In this document: piece by piece, positions 1-12,586 of the stretch
Position numbering within the stretch: the first letter of the stretch is position 1
Layout: every line of letters starts with the position of its first letter
Source: Arachnopeziza araneosa
Lineage: Eukaryota > Ascomycota > Leotiomycetes > Helotiales > Arachnopezizaceae
Assembly (NCBI GenBank): GCA_003988855.1
Contig: QYAI01000010.1
Coordinates: 62,001-126,000, forward strand
Direction of reading: 5' to 3'
Length of the DNA stretch: 64,000 bases
Program-made: the position numbers and the translations under genes
Notes under the pieces: generated by a model
What the model saw: only the letters and a program-made list of their open reading frames with translations
The model's database searches: none
Told to the model about the DNA's origin: nothing

Positions 1-995
1 GACGGAAAGTTGTGTATGGAAGAAGTTGAAGGTTTCAATTTGGAAAAATTCAAGACTGTGGGTTGCGAGGATTATCGCTTTAGCTCGATTTGGCGGCGAT
101 GTCATCGCATCGTGTCACCAATTGCACAATGCGATACGATTCAGTACTGGAAAGCGATGGCTTGCCGGTTGAGCGCTTATTGCCCCCGCATGAAGTTCTA
201 AGGAGAGCTACGCAACAGAGCAAATACAATGGTTCAAAGACCAGACGCAGAGAGCACTTCAGAAGACTGAAAATACAAGAATGAAATGAGTTTCTACTTT
301 GAAACATCATGGCGCTCTTATTTCCTCCATGCTTAGGACAAAGGATTGGGAAGGGAAGGAAAGGAAAGGTGGACAACGAAGAGAGAATCACTAAGACTAG
401 TACCATCATCTGTAGACATCAAACAGTGTCTCTTCTAAAGTCTATCACAGTCCTCAACTGTTTAAATAAGAGATGCAAGACTCCGCAAAGCACCAAACAC
501 CACAGAACGCTATGACAATTATCAAGAGAAACCATGTTAATTCGTTCCCAAACTAGACTGATATCAACAAGTATGCGCTACCGCTTCTCACTATACAGGC
601 TTCAAAACTTCCTTGAAACCCGAGCTTTCAGGTTGAGAAGAAAGCTGTTCTTGGTTAACCCATGTACTGTGAATCCAGGGTGAAGTCAATTGCTAAGCGA
701 GGTGATAGGGGCTCGGTTCGCTTCGTCACGGGGTAACACAGTGCAGAAAGAAACTATCAGAACCAAAGAACTAGGGAAATAAGACATTTGCAATCTTAAG
801 ATGAGTAAACACTACGCTCGTAAGAAGACAAGTTGTGGAGAATTAATTGCAAAATGATGATGCTAGCTAATTCTGCTCAAGCAAGGCTCATCGGCTCAAT
901 GCCTCTACCCGCTAGGCATCATTCAATCTGATTTGGGCTATCTCATCCCTGGTAAAGACACGAAGATCACCTAGGAAGATGACCCCAATTGAGAG
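1..995. other. Intergenic or gene-edge sequence
   Basis: Short open frames on the plus strand between about 10 and 284 could be the 3' end of a gene that begins outside the window, but no recognisable domain or splice pattern supports this. The remainder, up to the stop of the minus-strand F-box gene at 996, would hold that gene's 3' UTR. I see nothing else here. Confidence 0.4.
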
Positions 996-3039
996 TCAAC
1001 TCGTTCCTATTACTCCTCTGAGCTCCTCATTTCTTGTCCGTTCAATCTCAGCCGAGAGGAGACTCATTCCACGATCGGCAACAGTGATAATATTCTGTAA
1101 CTCTCGGAGGGCCTGTTCATTGTGATTAAAGAAATGGCCATCAATACAACGTTTGAAATGCGAAGTTGTGTTATGAAAGCGTTGGTAGGTCTCGGCGTCA
1201 TAGTCCTTGCGCTTTCGGGGATTGTGGCGTAGCATGGATGGGAGAGTAACAGGTGTAGGTAGAGCATCCGGAACAAGTGGCATGACGTGGATGAGTCGAG
1301 GGTCGACAAATATTTGTTCGGGCTGATTACGCATATTGTGGAAGGAGAGGTCAGGAGTGCTAGTAATATGGTGAGGAAGGATAACTTTCTTGAGATCCTT
1401 GTCACCGCCCATCACCACTTCATCGACAAATCGCTGGTCAAAAGATCGATCCATACCCAATGGGTCAACAAGATCGTAGTCTGGATGGGTTGAGTTGGGA
1501 TTTGGTTCAAAATCATCGTATCCAAGACCGGTAGCTCTTAAAACATCAAGCTTCAAGTCTTTCAAGTCTCGCATATCCTGAGCTAACCAGCAGGCACCTT
1601 CTGGTCGTCGAACCCCATTGTGACCAATCCACAGTCCGGAATTATCGTCATCTTGAGTGCCTCGAACCTTCAGATATACTTCATTCAGGAAAATCTCCTT
1701 CAAAGACTCGGCTATTTCTTTGAAAAGGTTCAACAAGCCGTGAGGATTGACGTCAACTCGTTTTAGTTCCAAGTACCTATGATTGAATTAGATCGTAGCT
1801 TGGAAGTTATACAGACTTTGAGAGTCTTACCGAATATGCTTCCAATTATTTGGCTCCGTACCAGAGATTGGCAGTGATCGCATATTCCAAACACTCTGGG
1901 AGACGCCATGAACGTGTCTTCGGGTTTTGATGTCCCTCTTCACATTCCACCCAATTAGACATAAACTGCGGAGATGAATTGACTTGCGAATCAGGAACCA
2001 CAGGTGTCGATTGAAGGTTTCCTGTCTATTGGGCTGTGCTTCCTGTCTCTTGATCGAAATAACCAGATGTGTGATTGTTGAAAATACCTTCATTGCATTG
2101 CCGAGATCCATAGGATTGTTGCAAATGTCAATTAGAGTAGTATCGGAGACGTGATCAATGACTAGAGTTTGTAGCGCTCTATGCTCTTCTGCCCGCCGAG
2201 CCAAGCAATGTAAAGTGGTAGCTAGAATGACGGTAGCTGTCCGGCTCTTCTGCCCCACTACTTGAAAAGGAAGGTTTAACTTGACTCGATGCATATTCGG
2301 AGTCGCGAAGAAAACATTCTATCGTGTGCAATCAGTTTGAAGATCAAATACATCATATATCGTTTAGTAGTGATACTTACTTCCAGAACTCGAAGAAAGT
2401 CGGTCTCATCAAACGTGGTATCGTTCATGCAGTATCTTCTTAAAGAATCGAGCAGCGGGACCATCTCTGGAACTTTGGAGATTAAGCTCTGAAAAACATT
2501 TGACAGGCGTTGAATCTCCTCTGCAAAGTAATTAGCAAGACTGTCCAAAGATTTAAATGTCCAACCGATTCAATGCCAGTGTGGGAGACCTTGTACAGGC
2601 CACTCCGCAGTTCCGGCCAAGTTGATAACAAGCAACATAATGGCATCAGCTTGCCAATGCCTAGCACCTCAATTATAATTTGGCGTGCGGTGATGCACAT
2701 TTCTCAAGTACCGTCCATCCAATTCAAAAACCGTATGAAACAACAGTATAGGCCTTGCGTCCATGATCACATACCTTCATCCCTCACGACCATCATATCT
2801 AGGTATACGGCCTCGCATAGACTCCCAATTCGCTCCAGACTCTCGATACTTGGTGTTCGTTCATGTCGCAGGAATCTCGAAAACTCTAGCTGTACCGTCT
2901 TGAAGATGTACGGCTTCAAAGCAGTATCGAATGCTTTGCAGACCAGGCGAAGAGGGAGGATGGTGTTCTTCTCGCAGCGGCACATGCGCACATCCCAGGA
3001 GAGGATAGTCCAGAGGATCTCGGTCGGTAGAGAATCCAT
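996..3039 (-). CDS. F-box protein, multi-exon
   Basis: The N-terminus (start ATG at 3039) carries an F-box-type helix, MDSLPTEILWTILSWDV, followed by LRLVCKAF. This is the usual Skp1-binding start of fungal SCF substrate receptors. Exons seen on the minus strand: 3039-2775 (donor GTATGT), a second exon ending at 2381 (donor GTAAGTATC), 2318-1831 and 1776-996 with the TGA at 996-998. The last two joins are frame-consistent (introns of 62 and 54 nt). The 5' border of the second exon, somewhere between 2700 and 2550, is unresolved, and an extra small exon may lie there. The middle and C-terminal parts have irregular leucine-rich stretches (for example LRSLCLIGW) as in fungal F-box/LRR-like proteins. 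The substrate is unknown. An upstream TTG at 3054 is not a credible start. Confidence 0.7.
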
Positions 3040-4762
3040 GACGTCGGTACTCAAAGGACTATGGCTGGGGTAGGTTATAGTATGTTATCTGTTGAAGTCG
3101 TTGATGTAGTGGTTTGACAAGGCTACGCTGAGCGAGCAAGGTACGGGAATCCACCGATCGGCTTTTCGGTGACTTTGTCCGCCGACATGGAAATTGTGCG
3201 GGAACTGAAAGACGGTCTCTTTAGCCTTTTGCTACGTTACACTGGGCGATCACTATCATGATGGCAAAGATTCCCGAGCCCCTGGATTGGAGAGGCCGTC
3301 TTTTACCTTGGGTTTGAGAATTGGGCATCACGTGATCGCAGACACTTGTTTACCATCTGCTTCCGGTAGGTTTTCCGCCGCCTGCGGATGTAGAGATCCC
3401 TCAACCTGTCTTGCAATGCCTCCGATCCGATGACGACTCGTTCGGCGGCCGATGATGAGCGAGGACGAGCACATCGTGACAAGCGCTACGAGCACGAAAA
3501 AGGTACAGCTCAGGGGTAGGAGGCTTGGATAGAGCCTGTCGAGTTGGACAACAGTATTGAAACAAGCGCACCAAACCTTGAATTTCGGAGAGAAAAAGGG
3601 ACCCAAGCTCCTCAGATTCAGGTTTCGAACCCAGCAAACACCAATCTAAATCTCGGGCCGGCTGTCTTGTATTCTCGAGTGCGAGATCCATCCCTTCTTC
3701 CTCCGGACGAACCAATTCCGCGTGCATTAGGAGAGTCAAACGTTAAGTCAGGGTGATATAGAACTTGAGACTGGCAGAGTGAGCAACTGAAAAGGGATGT
3801 GCAGCCTTATCACAGCATCGCGAGTGCATGAACTGCGACAATAGGCAAAAGGAAAGCCCACACGCCGTGTAGCGGGTGTCATTGAGGCTGCAGATGCTCT
3901 TCAGGCTTGAGTCGACTGACGCTGGTGGATGCCGGTCCTTGTGCGCCTGCAGAGGGACCGGATTCAGGATGCCAGGTGAAATGCTCGTGTGGTGCGTGGT
4001 GGTGATGGGTCTGCAAGTCCCGTCGGGCACACCATGCTGTCGTCGTAACTCCATCTCCACCATCACGAGAGCCAGCAGCTTCACTGCCATGGACGAGGTA
4101 AGTCCGCAGCTCCCAAGCACGGCAGTAGGAGTCTGCAGACAACGGGACGCAGATTCAGAATGAGGGACTGCTCGCTTAGGGCTTGGAGGGCTGGAAGGCA
4201 CTATTGAGGCTTTGGTGGCTTGCGGCAAAGTAACATGTAGGGGTTCAGTGCCAGCAAAAATAGATGGGTGACGCTGCCGATCAGCTCGAAAAGTCTCCTC
4301 AGAGTCTCACTCTCTCACTGCCACACCCACCACTGCCAACGATACCTCCACCACTCGCTCCTCGTTCGAATCCGAACAATCGACGCCCGCTCTCGTTTCG
4401 TGCTCTACTCTACTCTGCTCTGCTCTGTTCTTGCTTTGACACTCGTTTCCGATCCTCCCATAATATCTAATCTGCAACTGCCATCATCCCATCAATCTGC
4501 GACAGGTCCGCTCCTATCGTGCGGCTATCTAACCTCGCCGGACCCTCCTCTAGCAGTGAAACAAACGCGAAGCTAAGCCACCAACATAATCCCCCTGATT
4601 TACAATCTCTAAATCTTAGAGATTCGAACTACACCTCTTCTCTCTTCTCTCGAATTCTTGCTCGAAACAACTACTGGCTTCGCAGCCTGGTGGTCGGTCA
4701 TCCATCTGCTGCATCTTGCAATGTTTGCTTAGGAGACTTGCTCTCTGCAGCCCACCGCTGCC
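3040..4762. other. Intergenic region and probable leader of the DUF1765 gene
   Basis: No ORF here has a domain or a consistent splice structure. The stretch from about 4290 to 4760 is rich in pyrimidines (CTCT-type runs) and directly precedes the ATG at 4763, so it probably contains promoter and 5' UTR. The minus-strand frames at 3743-4228 look like chance. Confidence 0.4.
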
Positions 4763-7700
4763 ATGCATGGAGCCACGCTTACAATGTCACCAATCTTCCG
4801 TGAGAAGGCAGATTTCCCTCGTTCACTCTCGTCCCCGAATATACCGGACCTGGCAAATATCGAGTACAAACACCCTCCAACCCCACAAGATGACGAAATC
4901 CCCCGTTCAGCAAGTTTCACTGCCTTGCCAACCTTGGATGCCGCCTATAAATCCGAGGTGGAATTACACAGGAGTATAACCACGAACCTGCCAGCAGAAT
5001 CACCGGAAGACTTTCAGCAGACCGAACGTGAGCGGAGAAGATTATCCAAAGAGGAGCGGCCGAAGCTGGACAGAGTCGGGCGGCGGAAGTCTTTGGTGTC
5101 ACGACCCAAGTCCTGGATGCAGAAGGTCAAGGGTTCCCCAGAGCGGCAAGCTTCTCAGGAATCGCTTCCTCCTACACTAAAAGACGCGGTGGACGTACCA
5201 CCAGTCCCTTCAATTTCCAAGGCCTCCCGTGATAACAAAACGAGGACTGTATCAGAATCGTTTGCAACATTTGCCAGAAAGTCATGGATCACTTCTTCAA
5301 GGTCGCCATCTCCAAGTCGAAGAATAAGAAAAGAAGCCGACAAAGATGGGCAAACTGTGGTGGATGTGAAGATGACAGGCAGTCCGATTGCTACAAGTTT
5401 GTCTGCGAAATCTCTCCCGAAGGTCGAAACATTCACCCCACGAACCTCCTTTGATATCCGTCCAAAGCCCCCTCGAACTGGCGGATTTCATAAGAAGAGA
5501 CCGACGAGCGTCCTCATGAGTTTTACTACCTTCCCTTCTGCCAACTCGTCTGCGAGTAGCCTACCAAGGAGCTCCCTAGACAACAGATCCACCCCGAGAA
5601 CATCCACAGATAAAGTTCCACCTCTTCTTTCTTCTCTCTCCAATGAAAAACCCCAGGGCCCTGAAATACCTCGAAAGCGGGACGAACTTTGGTCCGCATT
5701 TCGGTCACTAGAAAATGACTACTCAAAATTTCAAGTCAAAAGCTGGTCCTTGAAAACAAATGTAGTTCGAACCTCACTTCTTCCTTTTCTGCGGAATCAT
5801 GCAACACACCCATCAAACAAGAATTTACGACCTGAAGACCTCGATCGACGAGTGACAATATTGAATAAGTGGTGGACAGGACTTTTAGATGTGCTGGATG
5901 GACGGCAAAATCAGACTGTCAGTGGCGTAGATAGGCCTATTTTGCTAGATGCATGCTATGCCATCATGACAAGGCCAGAATGGAGACTCTCTCCCTCGAT
6001 TTACGCACCTCTTACAGAGAGGTCACCAAATCGATCTCCAGAACGTCGGTCTCTGATGCGGAAGAAATCATCAAACTCTCTTCATTCCGCCGCATCGCAA
6101 TTCATGATTGAATCAGTTTACCACAATACAAGAAACCTGTTCATTCAAAATCTTACTACACAGATGAATTTTGTAGTCGAGAAGATGTCATTACGGCATG
6201 CACCAGCAAGCCTTGTCACATTCTGTGGGAAAGCAGCAGCATATGCCTTCTTCTTCGTTCCAGGAATTGCGGAGATTTTGGTCAGAATATGGAAGTTGCA
6301 ATCTGACATGCTACGACGAGTAACAGATGAACTTGGAATGCCAAGACGACCCAATAAAATCGATACAGACGAAGTTATTGCATCATTTCCAATCCATACA
6401 CATTGTCTAGGCTGGAGCTCAGTAAAATCTATGGGTAACATGTTAAGACAAGCTCCTTTGCTACCAGTTGTTGTTGCCAAGATTCAGTGGTATGGTCCGT
6501 GGGCAGCTAGGTGGTGCGGAAGAGACAGCGATTTGTTTTTCGTTTTTACGAAGCATTATCATATATTGGCCGAGGAGTTTCTTCCATCGGGGCTCCCTCT
6601 AGTTGAGAAAGCTCGCGCCCCAGGTATCTTCATTTTCCCTCTCAATGATCTTTCACTGATGATATAGGATTTGTCCTCGTCCATGCCCAGATTCTAACAG
6701 CTCTTGATGGTACCATTCATCGCCAACCAGCTGTTGATCCGCTGCCAATCACATTTGACGATGTCCTCGCTGGGGCTGATGCCACTGCTGCTGCTCTTCC
6801 TCTACCTTCCAACAATTCTGCTAGGCACATGGCAGAGAATCGTCTTATCATGCTTTTGCGAGACTTTCTCTCCGAACGACCGTCAGACTATGAAAAAGCA
6901 AGATTAACCTTCGGAGAAGCTTTCGGTAAAATGATGCAAGCCGGAGCTCAAAAGACGTCATTGTTTGACCACAATGCATGCTTTGTGCTTTGCGATTTTA
7001 TGGAAGAGGCATTGTCGATCTTTGTCCGATTTCATCAGGCCTTTAATTTGGATAACGATTTCATAGATTGGTATTTCTGGATGGAAGTCTGTCAAAAGAT
7101 GCTAGAAAGTGAGAATAGCATGTCTGAAATACGACTTTTTGCTTTCATATATGGCGCTTGGAATATTATATGTGGTAGCGAGCGAAGGAAAGAGGTTATG
7201 TGCTTGGATTGGCTTCTCAAAGAAGACACCTTTGACAAGTTCTTCAATCATTGGTGTCCCATGGTCAGAGCATATTTCATGCGGTTGTTGTGTTGGCGAC
7301 TCTGTAGGGATGACGGAGAAGCCACTGACCTAGATATGTAAGTCACCCCACGTCTCTCTTGAACTACACTAATCGGCAATAGTAAAATCTTCAGCACGCT
7401 CTCGATTCGTATAAAATCAAGCTGGGCTTACTATCTGTTTCTGAAACAGCGAGCAGAAAGCTCTCATTCCATGCCACCATCAACCGCACCATGTCACCCA
7501 GCTCCTGGACGGCGTTTGCTCATTATCCGAAACGATAATCAATCTCCATCTCCCAACCTCTTCCTTGGATTCGATGGTATTGTAACAACTGCGAGCTCTC
7601 AGGCTCTTGGGACCACACAACCAACGGCATACAAGAGGCATTCATCATTAAGCGCCCTTTCTGCCAAACCCGAAGCTCCAGACACGTTTAATCCTAAATT

Positions 7701-8349
7701 ATCATTAGATTCTTCTGCAGCGCCGAATAAGAAACGCTGGACATTTATGGGGAAAATGATGCCTTCGACGTTCAGTTCCAGCTCAAATTCAACCCCAGTA
7801 CAGGAGCCGAATCCAACTTCAACGTCCCCCAAGAACCAACTTTCTAATCCAACGAAAGCTCTAGAAGAGGCAAGAAGGGAAACTGCTGCTTCACGTAATC
7901 GTCCTCAACTAAACAGCAAGACTTCTAGCAGTGATTCTGCCGAGACTCTTCTTGGGACAACACACCGAGCTTTCTCCTTTAAATTCTCCCTCGAATGGAC
8001 ACAGCACTTCGATAAGCCTTCTAATCCTTCTCAACAGTCTGTTCGTGGTGGGGCAGGCTTTAATATAGGTCCGGAGCGGCGACTTGCTTCTCCAAGACTT
8101 CCTGCCCCTGCTCAGGTGTTGATCAGCACTAGAGTCCCAGGAACAAGTAGAGAGATTCTACCAAGAGACCCTTCATTTGATGGAAGAGTACGGGGCGCAA
8201 CTTATGCGGGACGAGCGCTAGCAGAATGGGCTGGCATTGTGAGCGAGTGTAATGGATTCATTGAAAGGAGGAGAGCGGAGGGCGTGCCAGGGCTAAAGTG
8301 GATTGAAGTGCCAACTTTGGGGGTTGAGGGCTTTCGAAGATTTGGCTGA
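4763..8349 (+). CDS. DUF1765 (UPF0592) family protein, three exons
   Basis: The spliced product is about 1165 aa from exons 4763-6623, 6668-7337 and 7383-8349. Introns are 44 and 45 nt with GTATCT/GTAAGT donors and TAG acceptors, and both joins keep the frame. Residues 1-300 are Ser/Pro/Arg-rich and probably disordered. From about residue 307 (DELWSAFRSLENDY) to the end of exon 2 the protein is helical and moderately hydrophobic, including a segment near residue 490 (AYAFFFVPGIAEI). This matches my recollection of the fungal DUF1765/UPF0592 family, known from fission yeast and filamentous fungi and of undefined biochemical role. The last 270 residues are again Ser/Pro-rich. ATG 4784 (MSPIF) is an alternative start with a good context. 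The family call is from memory of motifs, not a profile search. Confidence 0.8.
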
Positions 8350-10563
8350 TCACGGCCGTGATTATGTAATGAGAAGGGACAAGGGTGGTAATTTCTTGAT
8401 ATGGGACGGTAATCCCCCTGATTCAGTGTTTTTTCTTCTTTCTTCCCCTGCATAGCATCGGCGTTAGGTACAACTTGAAGATTTATCGGATTGGACGGTG
8501 GCAACTCCATCATTACGACTGTTCTCAGACACGAAGGAGCGAGCATTTCCGGATAGGATGGGAGAATAAATAGATGGATATATATTTTGGTACGGGGACT
8601 GGTCGGTTGTATGTAGGCTTGGGTAAAAACAACCTTTAGGCCGGGGTACTTGGGATTCAAACTATTTGAATAAATGTAATGGACGTGCAAAAAAGCTCAA
8701 TTGGTCTTATGCATGATTGGGGATCGGCGTGAAGGTACTGCTGCTTTTTTTAGTGGGTTTGTTTCTTCTTCTTAAGCCTGAGGATCGAGTCGATGAGGAA
8801 AGCTTAAAGAGATCAAGAAGTAAAAAGGAAAAAAGAAGCAGGGCAGAACGCCAAGTGGCTTATAATGGCGCTGCAGAGTATCACTTTGTCCCGGACCCCC
8901 ACCCCGGGCATTTTCAGCCTCTTGCCCTCTCTACTCCTCCTTCCCTACCAGACTCTGTCAAACACGACGTCTCCCCTTGTTTGGGAGTCGACATGATACT
9001 GTACCGCCGCCTCCATGTATCTCAGCGTGGCCCCGGGTCGTTGTCCGTGGAAGCCTGAATCGACGACGCTATTTGCGGAGATGCTGCTTCTCATGACACG
9101 TCTTGTATTCGAGACCGGCCATTTTCTTGAATCTAACTCTCAGCTCACTTTGGGTCTTGGGTGTGATTTTTACATCTGTAGTTCAGGTGCAAGGAATGCT
9201 CGGTGTTGGAGCGTCGCCTGGGGAATGAGGCTGCTGACACACGTTCTTCGGTGCTTGTTTCATTGAATCATATCTCGGTCTTTTTCTTTTTCTTCTTTTT
9301 CTTCTTTCTCCTGCCCCGCTCTCTTTGAAAATCATGTCCAGATTCGTGTGCGCTTTCTCCTGCTCATAATGCGCCTTCCGCCGTTTTAAGTGTAAACAAT
9401 CTTCTCGCTTAGAAGCACAAGCCATCTTACTATCTCCTTCGCTGTGGTACATATCTTTGCTTGTATTTGTGATTGATCTATCTATTATTTAGACAGTCTG
9501 AAGTATTGCAATGTTCTAGTCTAGTTTAGACGTTCTGCCTTTGAAACTCAACTTCCGTCACTTGAAGAAAACAGCGAATCAACTCCTTCAAAGACGCATC
9601 TATCTACTTTCTTCATGGTATATACTTCTGCTCTTGCTCCATTATCTGAATGCTTTTGAAATGAATTCAAGATTGCAACTTCTTGAATCATAACTCTTGC
9701 TTCTCGTTACTGACACTTTTTACCCGGGAAATGGAGCACAAGCAATCAGTCGCTTAGATAAAAAGCCTCTATTTACTTTCTTGGCAGCATTTCATATTGT
9801 TAAAGCCGCAGCGTCTTTTCCTCTGACCAGATAATATTTCTGCCTAAGATCTAAACATGGACAATCAATTCCGCAGATGCGGCAACAGCGTCTGATTACT
9901 CTTTTCATTGCCTTGCCACTTGTCCGGTGTTTGTGTTGTCCCAATAGTTTGGAACAAGATAAGACCTCCTGTGTACAAGCTCGTCTCGTGTCATTTACTT
10001 TTCATATCGTTACCAAACATACATCATTGTCCAACCTTACTTCCACACTCTCTCCAATACAAATATCTAGTGATATCTGACATCACTACCACATAACACA
10101 GCTTGTCTCTACATCATCTACGGTCCGGTTCTACTTTCTTCTCTCTACAAGTACGTTCCATCTTGAAAGACTAAATCATCTATGCTTGCATTTTTCTTTC
10201 TCATCTCTTCAACTATTACCCAGGCATAACATCCCTGCCAGCAGGGCAGCCACGGATTATACTCTCCATGTTGCTTTTAAGTCTCTCCACTCCTCAAGGA
10301 CTCTCTTATCCTCATTCACTGGAATATCTTCGGATGTCCAAGAGCAGAATATCTCATCTCCTCTCACCGCCCAGATTCCCTGCGCTAACCTCAAATGGAA
10401 CCAGAGTCGCGTCAATTCATTATGTATGATTTACTCAAGTCGCGAGTTGACCTCCCTCTTCTACAAACCAACACCCGCTTCAAGAAGTTGTGCTGCTCGT
10501 TCCGAGACCATCTTTCTTTGTTAATTTCCTCTTAAACTATCAACTCTCGTTCTCTCTATCAAC
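8350..10563. other. Long intergenic region, pyrimidine-rich leader
   Basis: About 2.2 kb without a supported gene. From about 9240 to 10560 the plus strand is rich in C and T (for example the TTTTTCTTTTTCTTC tract near 9285), with many CTTCTC/TCTCTC runs up to the ATG at 10564. This is typical of promoters and long 5' leaders of strongly expressed fungal genes. Short ATGs at 9877 and 9908 could be upstream ORFs in such a leader. The frame at 8717 starts with TTG and has no support. Confidence 0.5.
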
Positions 10564-11439
10564 ATGTCAGACAGGTTCAACATGGAAGTCGATCCGGCCG
10601 TCCTTCGCAGAGGTCTTGAGCTCTTGTTCGCCAAACCCAGCTCCGCTCAGCTTCTTGCACAGTACCCTCAGGTCATGGACAACGACTACAGTGTTCGCGA
10701 CATGCCACGCGCCCTCCGAAACACCGTCATCAAGACCCTCATGCAAGATGATCCATCCTTCAAGCTCCCCCAGGGCTACTTTGAGGTCGAGAAGCGCAAG
10801 GAAGAGTATCTCGCTGGCTGCCGCAAGCAGCACCGCGCCGGAAACTATTCTAACAGCGATATGAGCGCCGTCGATCTCGAACCTGGTGTCCAGCGACCCC
10901 GCGTCGACATCACCCCGTTCACCGTCTTCGACAGCTCTCACGCCGAGATCAGAGCTGCGAACGAGATGCAGAGAACTGCGGCCCACAAACTCTACGTCCG
11001 TCGAGTGGAGCGTCACCATCGCCGCGTCCGCCGTCGTGAGTGCTGGCTCAACTTCCGCGCCTTCTGCAGCGTCTTCTGGCCCTTCGTGCTCATCATTGCA
11101 ACCGTTGTCACCTTCGCCCTCGTCATGGTGGTCGTCATCAAGATCACGCACGGAAAGAGCGCCAACCCGTCCGATACCGACGGCGATAGTGAGCAGTCCC
11201 ACCCAGGCGCTTCGTCCAAGGTCATCAAGATTAGGGGTCGCGCTGCAGAGGTGAATGCCGTTCTCGCCGCTCAGACTCAGGAGATTCACTATGGCATGCA
11301 GCACGCCGGACAGTTGCTGAAGACGGGTCAGTTTGAGGAGTTGGACGACTACTTGAAGGCTATTCTGGAGACTCAGGATGGTCACATGGCTTCCCTGAAG
11401 CAGATCGAGGCTAAGATGGACGAGGAGGAACTTGTTTAA
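10564..11439 (+). CDS. Single-pass membrane protein of unknown function
   Basis: An uninterrupted 291-aa ORF with regular, C-ending codon use unlike most neighbours, suggesting real and well-expressed coding sequence. I do not recognise the family. Residues 1-165 are soluble and charged. A strongly basic patch, RRVERHHRRVRRR (about 146-158), directly precedes one hydrophobic helix (about 168-195, WPFVLIIATVVTFALVMVV). By the positive-inside rule the N-terminus is probably cytosolic. The last 65 residues look helical or coiled-coil (KVIKIRGRAAEVNAVLAAQ onward). No signal peptide is visible. ATG 10564 follows AACATGTC; a second ATG at 10582 is possible. The overlapping 316-aa antisense frame is a codon-bias shadow. 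The gene sits alone behind a long pyrimidine-rich leader. Confidence 0.75.
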   Translation: MSDRFNMEVDPAVLRRGLELLFAKPSSAQLLAQYPQVMDNDYSVRDMPRALRNTVIKTLMQDDPSFKLPQGYFEVEKRKEEYLAGCRKQHRAGNYSNSDMSAVDLEPGVQRPRVDITPFTVFDSSHAEIRAANEMQRTAAHKLYVRRVERHHRRVRRRECWLNFRAFCSVFWPFVLIIATVVTFALVMVVVIKITHGKSANPSDTDGDSEQSHPGASSKVIKIRGRAAEVNAVLAAQTQEIHYGMQHAGQLLKTGQFEELDDYLKAILETQDGHMASLKQIEAKMDEEELV

Positions 11440-12586
11440 AGATCCAAAGTCACACTCACAACGTGCGCTTCTCTCTCCCTCCCTCCCCTTCCACAAACAC
11501 GCACAACCAACCCGCACAGTGGAGCGAACTCACCTCGGCAACCGAGTCCCCTTTCCATATCTCATTTCATTTTCACAACGCAAGTCCCTCGTCTAACCCC
11601 ATTGATCATCCCAGAGCTAACTCGTGCAGTGTAACGATTCACGAACGGCAGGATCGATGACAGGATGATTCTACATGCAGATGTCGATTTACTTTTTCCC
11701 CTGTGGGGGGGTTTTTTCCCCATGCATGCGTGCCCTCGCGCGTCTATGATAGAGGTGTTTCGGGATAGAAGGGCGGTTTTACTGTTTATCTCTTTATCTC
11801 TCGGTGGCGTTATGGGATCAGTAAGAAGGACGAGTGATAGACGAACGATAGATGAATGAATGAAACGTGTTATGCAATCATCGTGCTTGCTGCATGCTGC
11901 GTGCTGCGTGCTGCGTGCTGCGTGCTGGCTTGTGATGTGACTGGTAAAACGTGACTTGGTCCAGCTCACCGCGAAAAACCGAAAGGACTTCTATCCTATA
12001 TTCAGACTTCCAAAAAATTCTTCTCAACACCCTCTCAAACCCTCGTATCTCTCGTGCAATCCCCCTTCCCAGAAGACCAGCCAAGGAACAAAAGACGCCA
12101 CGTCCCAGACCTTCGATTCTCTTGCTTTGGCTGATTCGGAGGACGTGAGATGGGGATGGCGCTGTTCAGTATCAGTCCATTCCCGAAATCAGAAAGAGCC
12201 AATCCAAGAACGGTTAAGGCAGATCTTGTTTAACCCCTAGAACAATCCTAGCCTGTCATCCTTCAGTTCGAAAATGAATGCATTCTTGCGTAACAATCCC
12301 CTTGCTCTAGTAGACTGCAGCCACTTGAATGCCGGTCAAGGTCTGATTCATTCTTTGGGTTGAACAAAAGGTAGCATACCGTCACTGTATCTCAAAAGCC
12401 AAATTCAATCAGTTTTGTTATTATCAGACTATGGTACAGACCGTGACCATACTGTAATCAAGGGTATCTTAAGTTGAGACGCCAATTATACACGTTTCCT
12501 CCGTCCATGTACGCTTTCTGTAACTAGTTCAATGTTCTTGTTAATGTCCTCACTTCTCTCGCGTCTCCATCCATCTAAACTTCCAA
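11440..12586. other. Intergenic region between two convergent genes
   Basis: This stretch lies between the stop of the membrane-protein gene (plus) and the stop of the cyclin gene (minus), so both 3' UTRs are expected here. It contains a 7-nt tandem repeat at 11888-11927, listed separately. I see no gene. Confidence 0.5.
11888..11927. repeat. 7-nt tandem repeat (GCTGCGT)n
   Basis: About five consecutive copies of GCTGCGT, the first with one change (GCTGCAT), lie in the 3' intergenic space. It is a simple microsatellite, read directly from the sequence. Confidence 0.9.

Noticed and set aside
3590..3640. GGTTTCGAACC-like sequence resembling a tRNA T-arm
   Set aside because: No matching acceptor, D-arm or anticodon stem on either strand.
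3743..4228. 161-aa minus-strand frame
   Set aside because: No domain, Ser/Pro/His-rich composition, and overlaps the presumed promoter of the DUF1765 gene.
8717..9058. 113-aa plus-strand frame with a hydrophobic N-terminus
   Set aside because: It begins with TTG, lies in an intergenic region and becomes low-complexity Lys/Arg/Ser-rich. No domain or splice evidence.
10567..11517. 316-aa minus-strand frame opposite the membrane-protein gene
   Set aside because: It mirrors the strongly biased codons of the sense gene. Its composition (Leu/Val/Asp runs) is typical of an antisense shadow.
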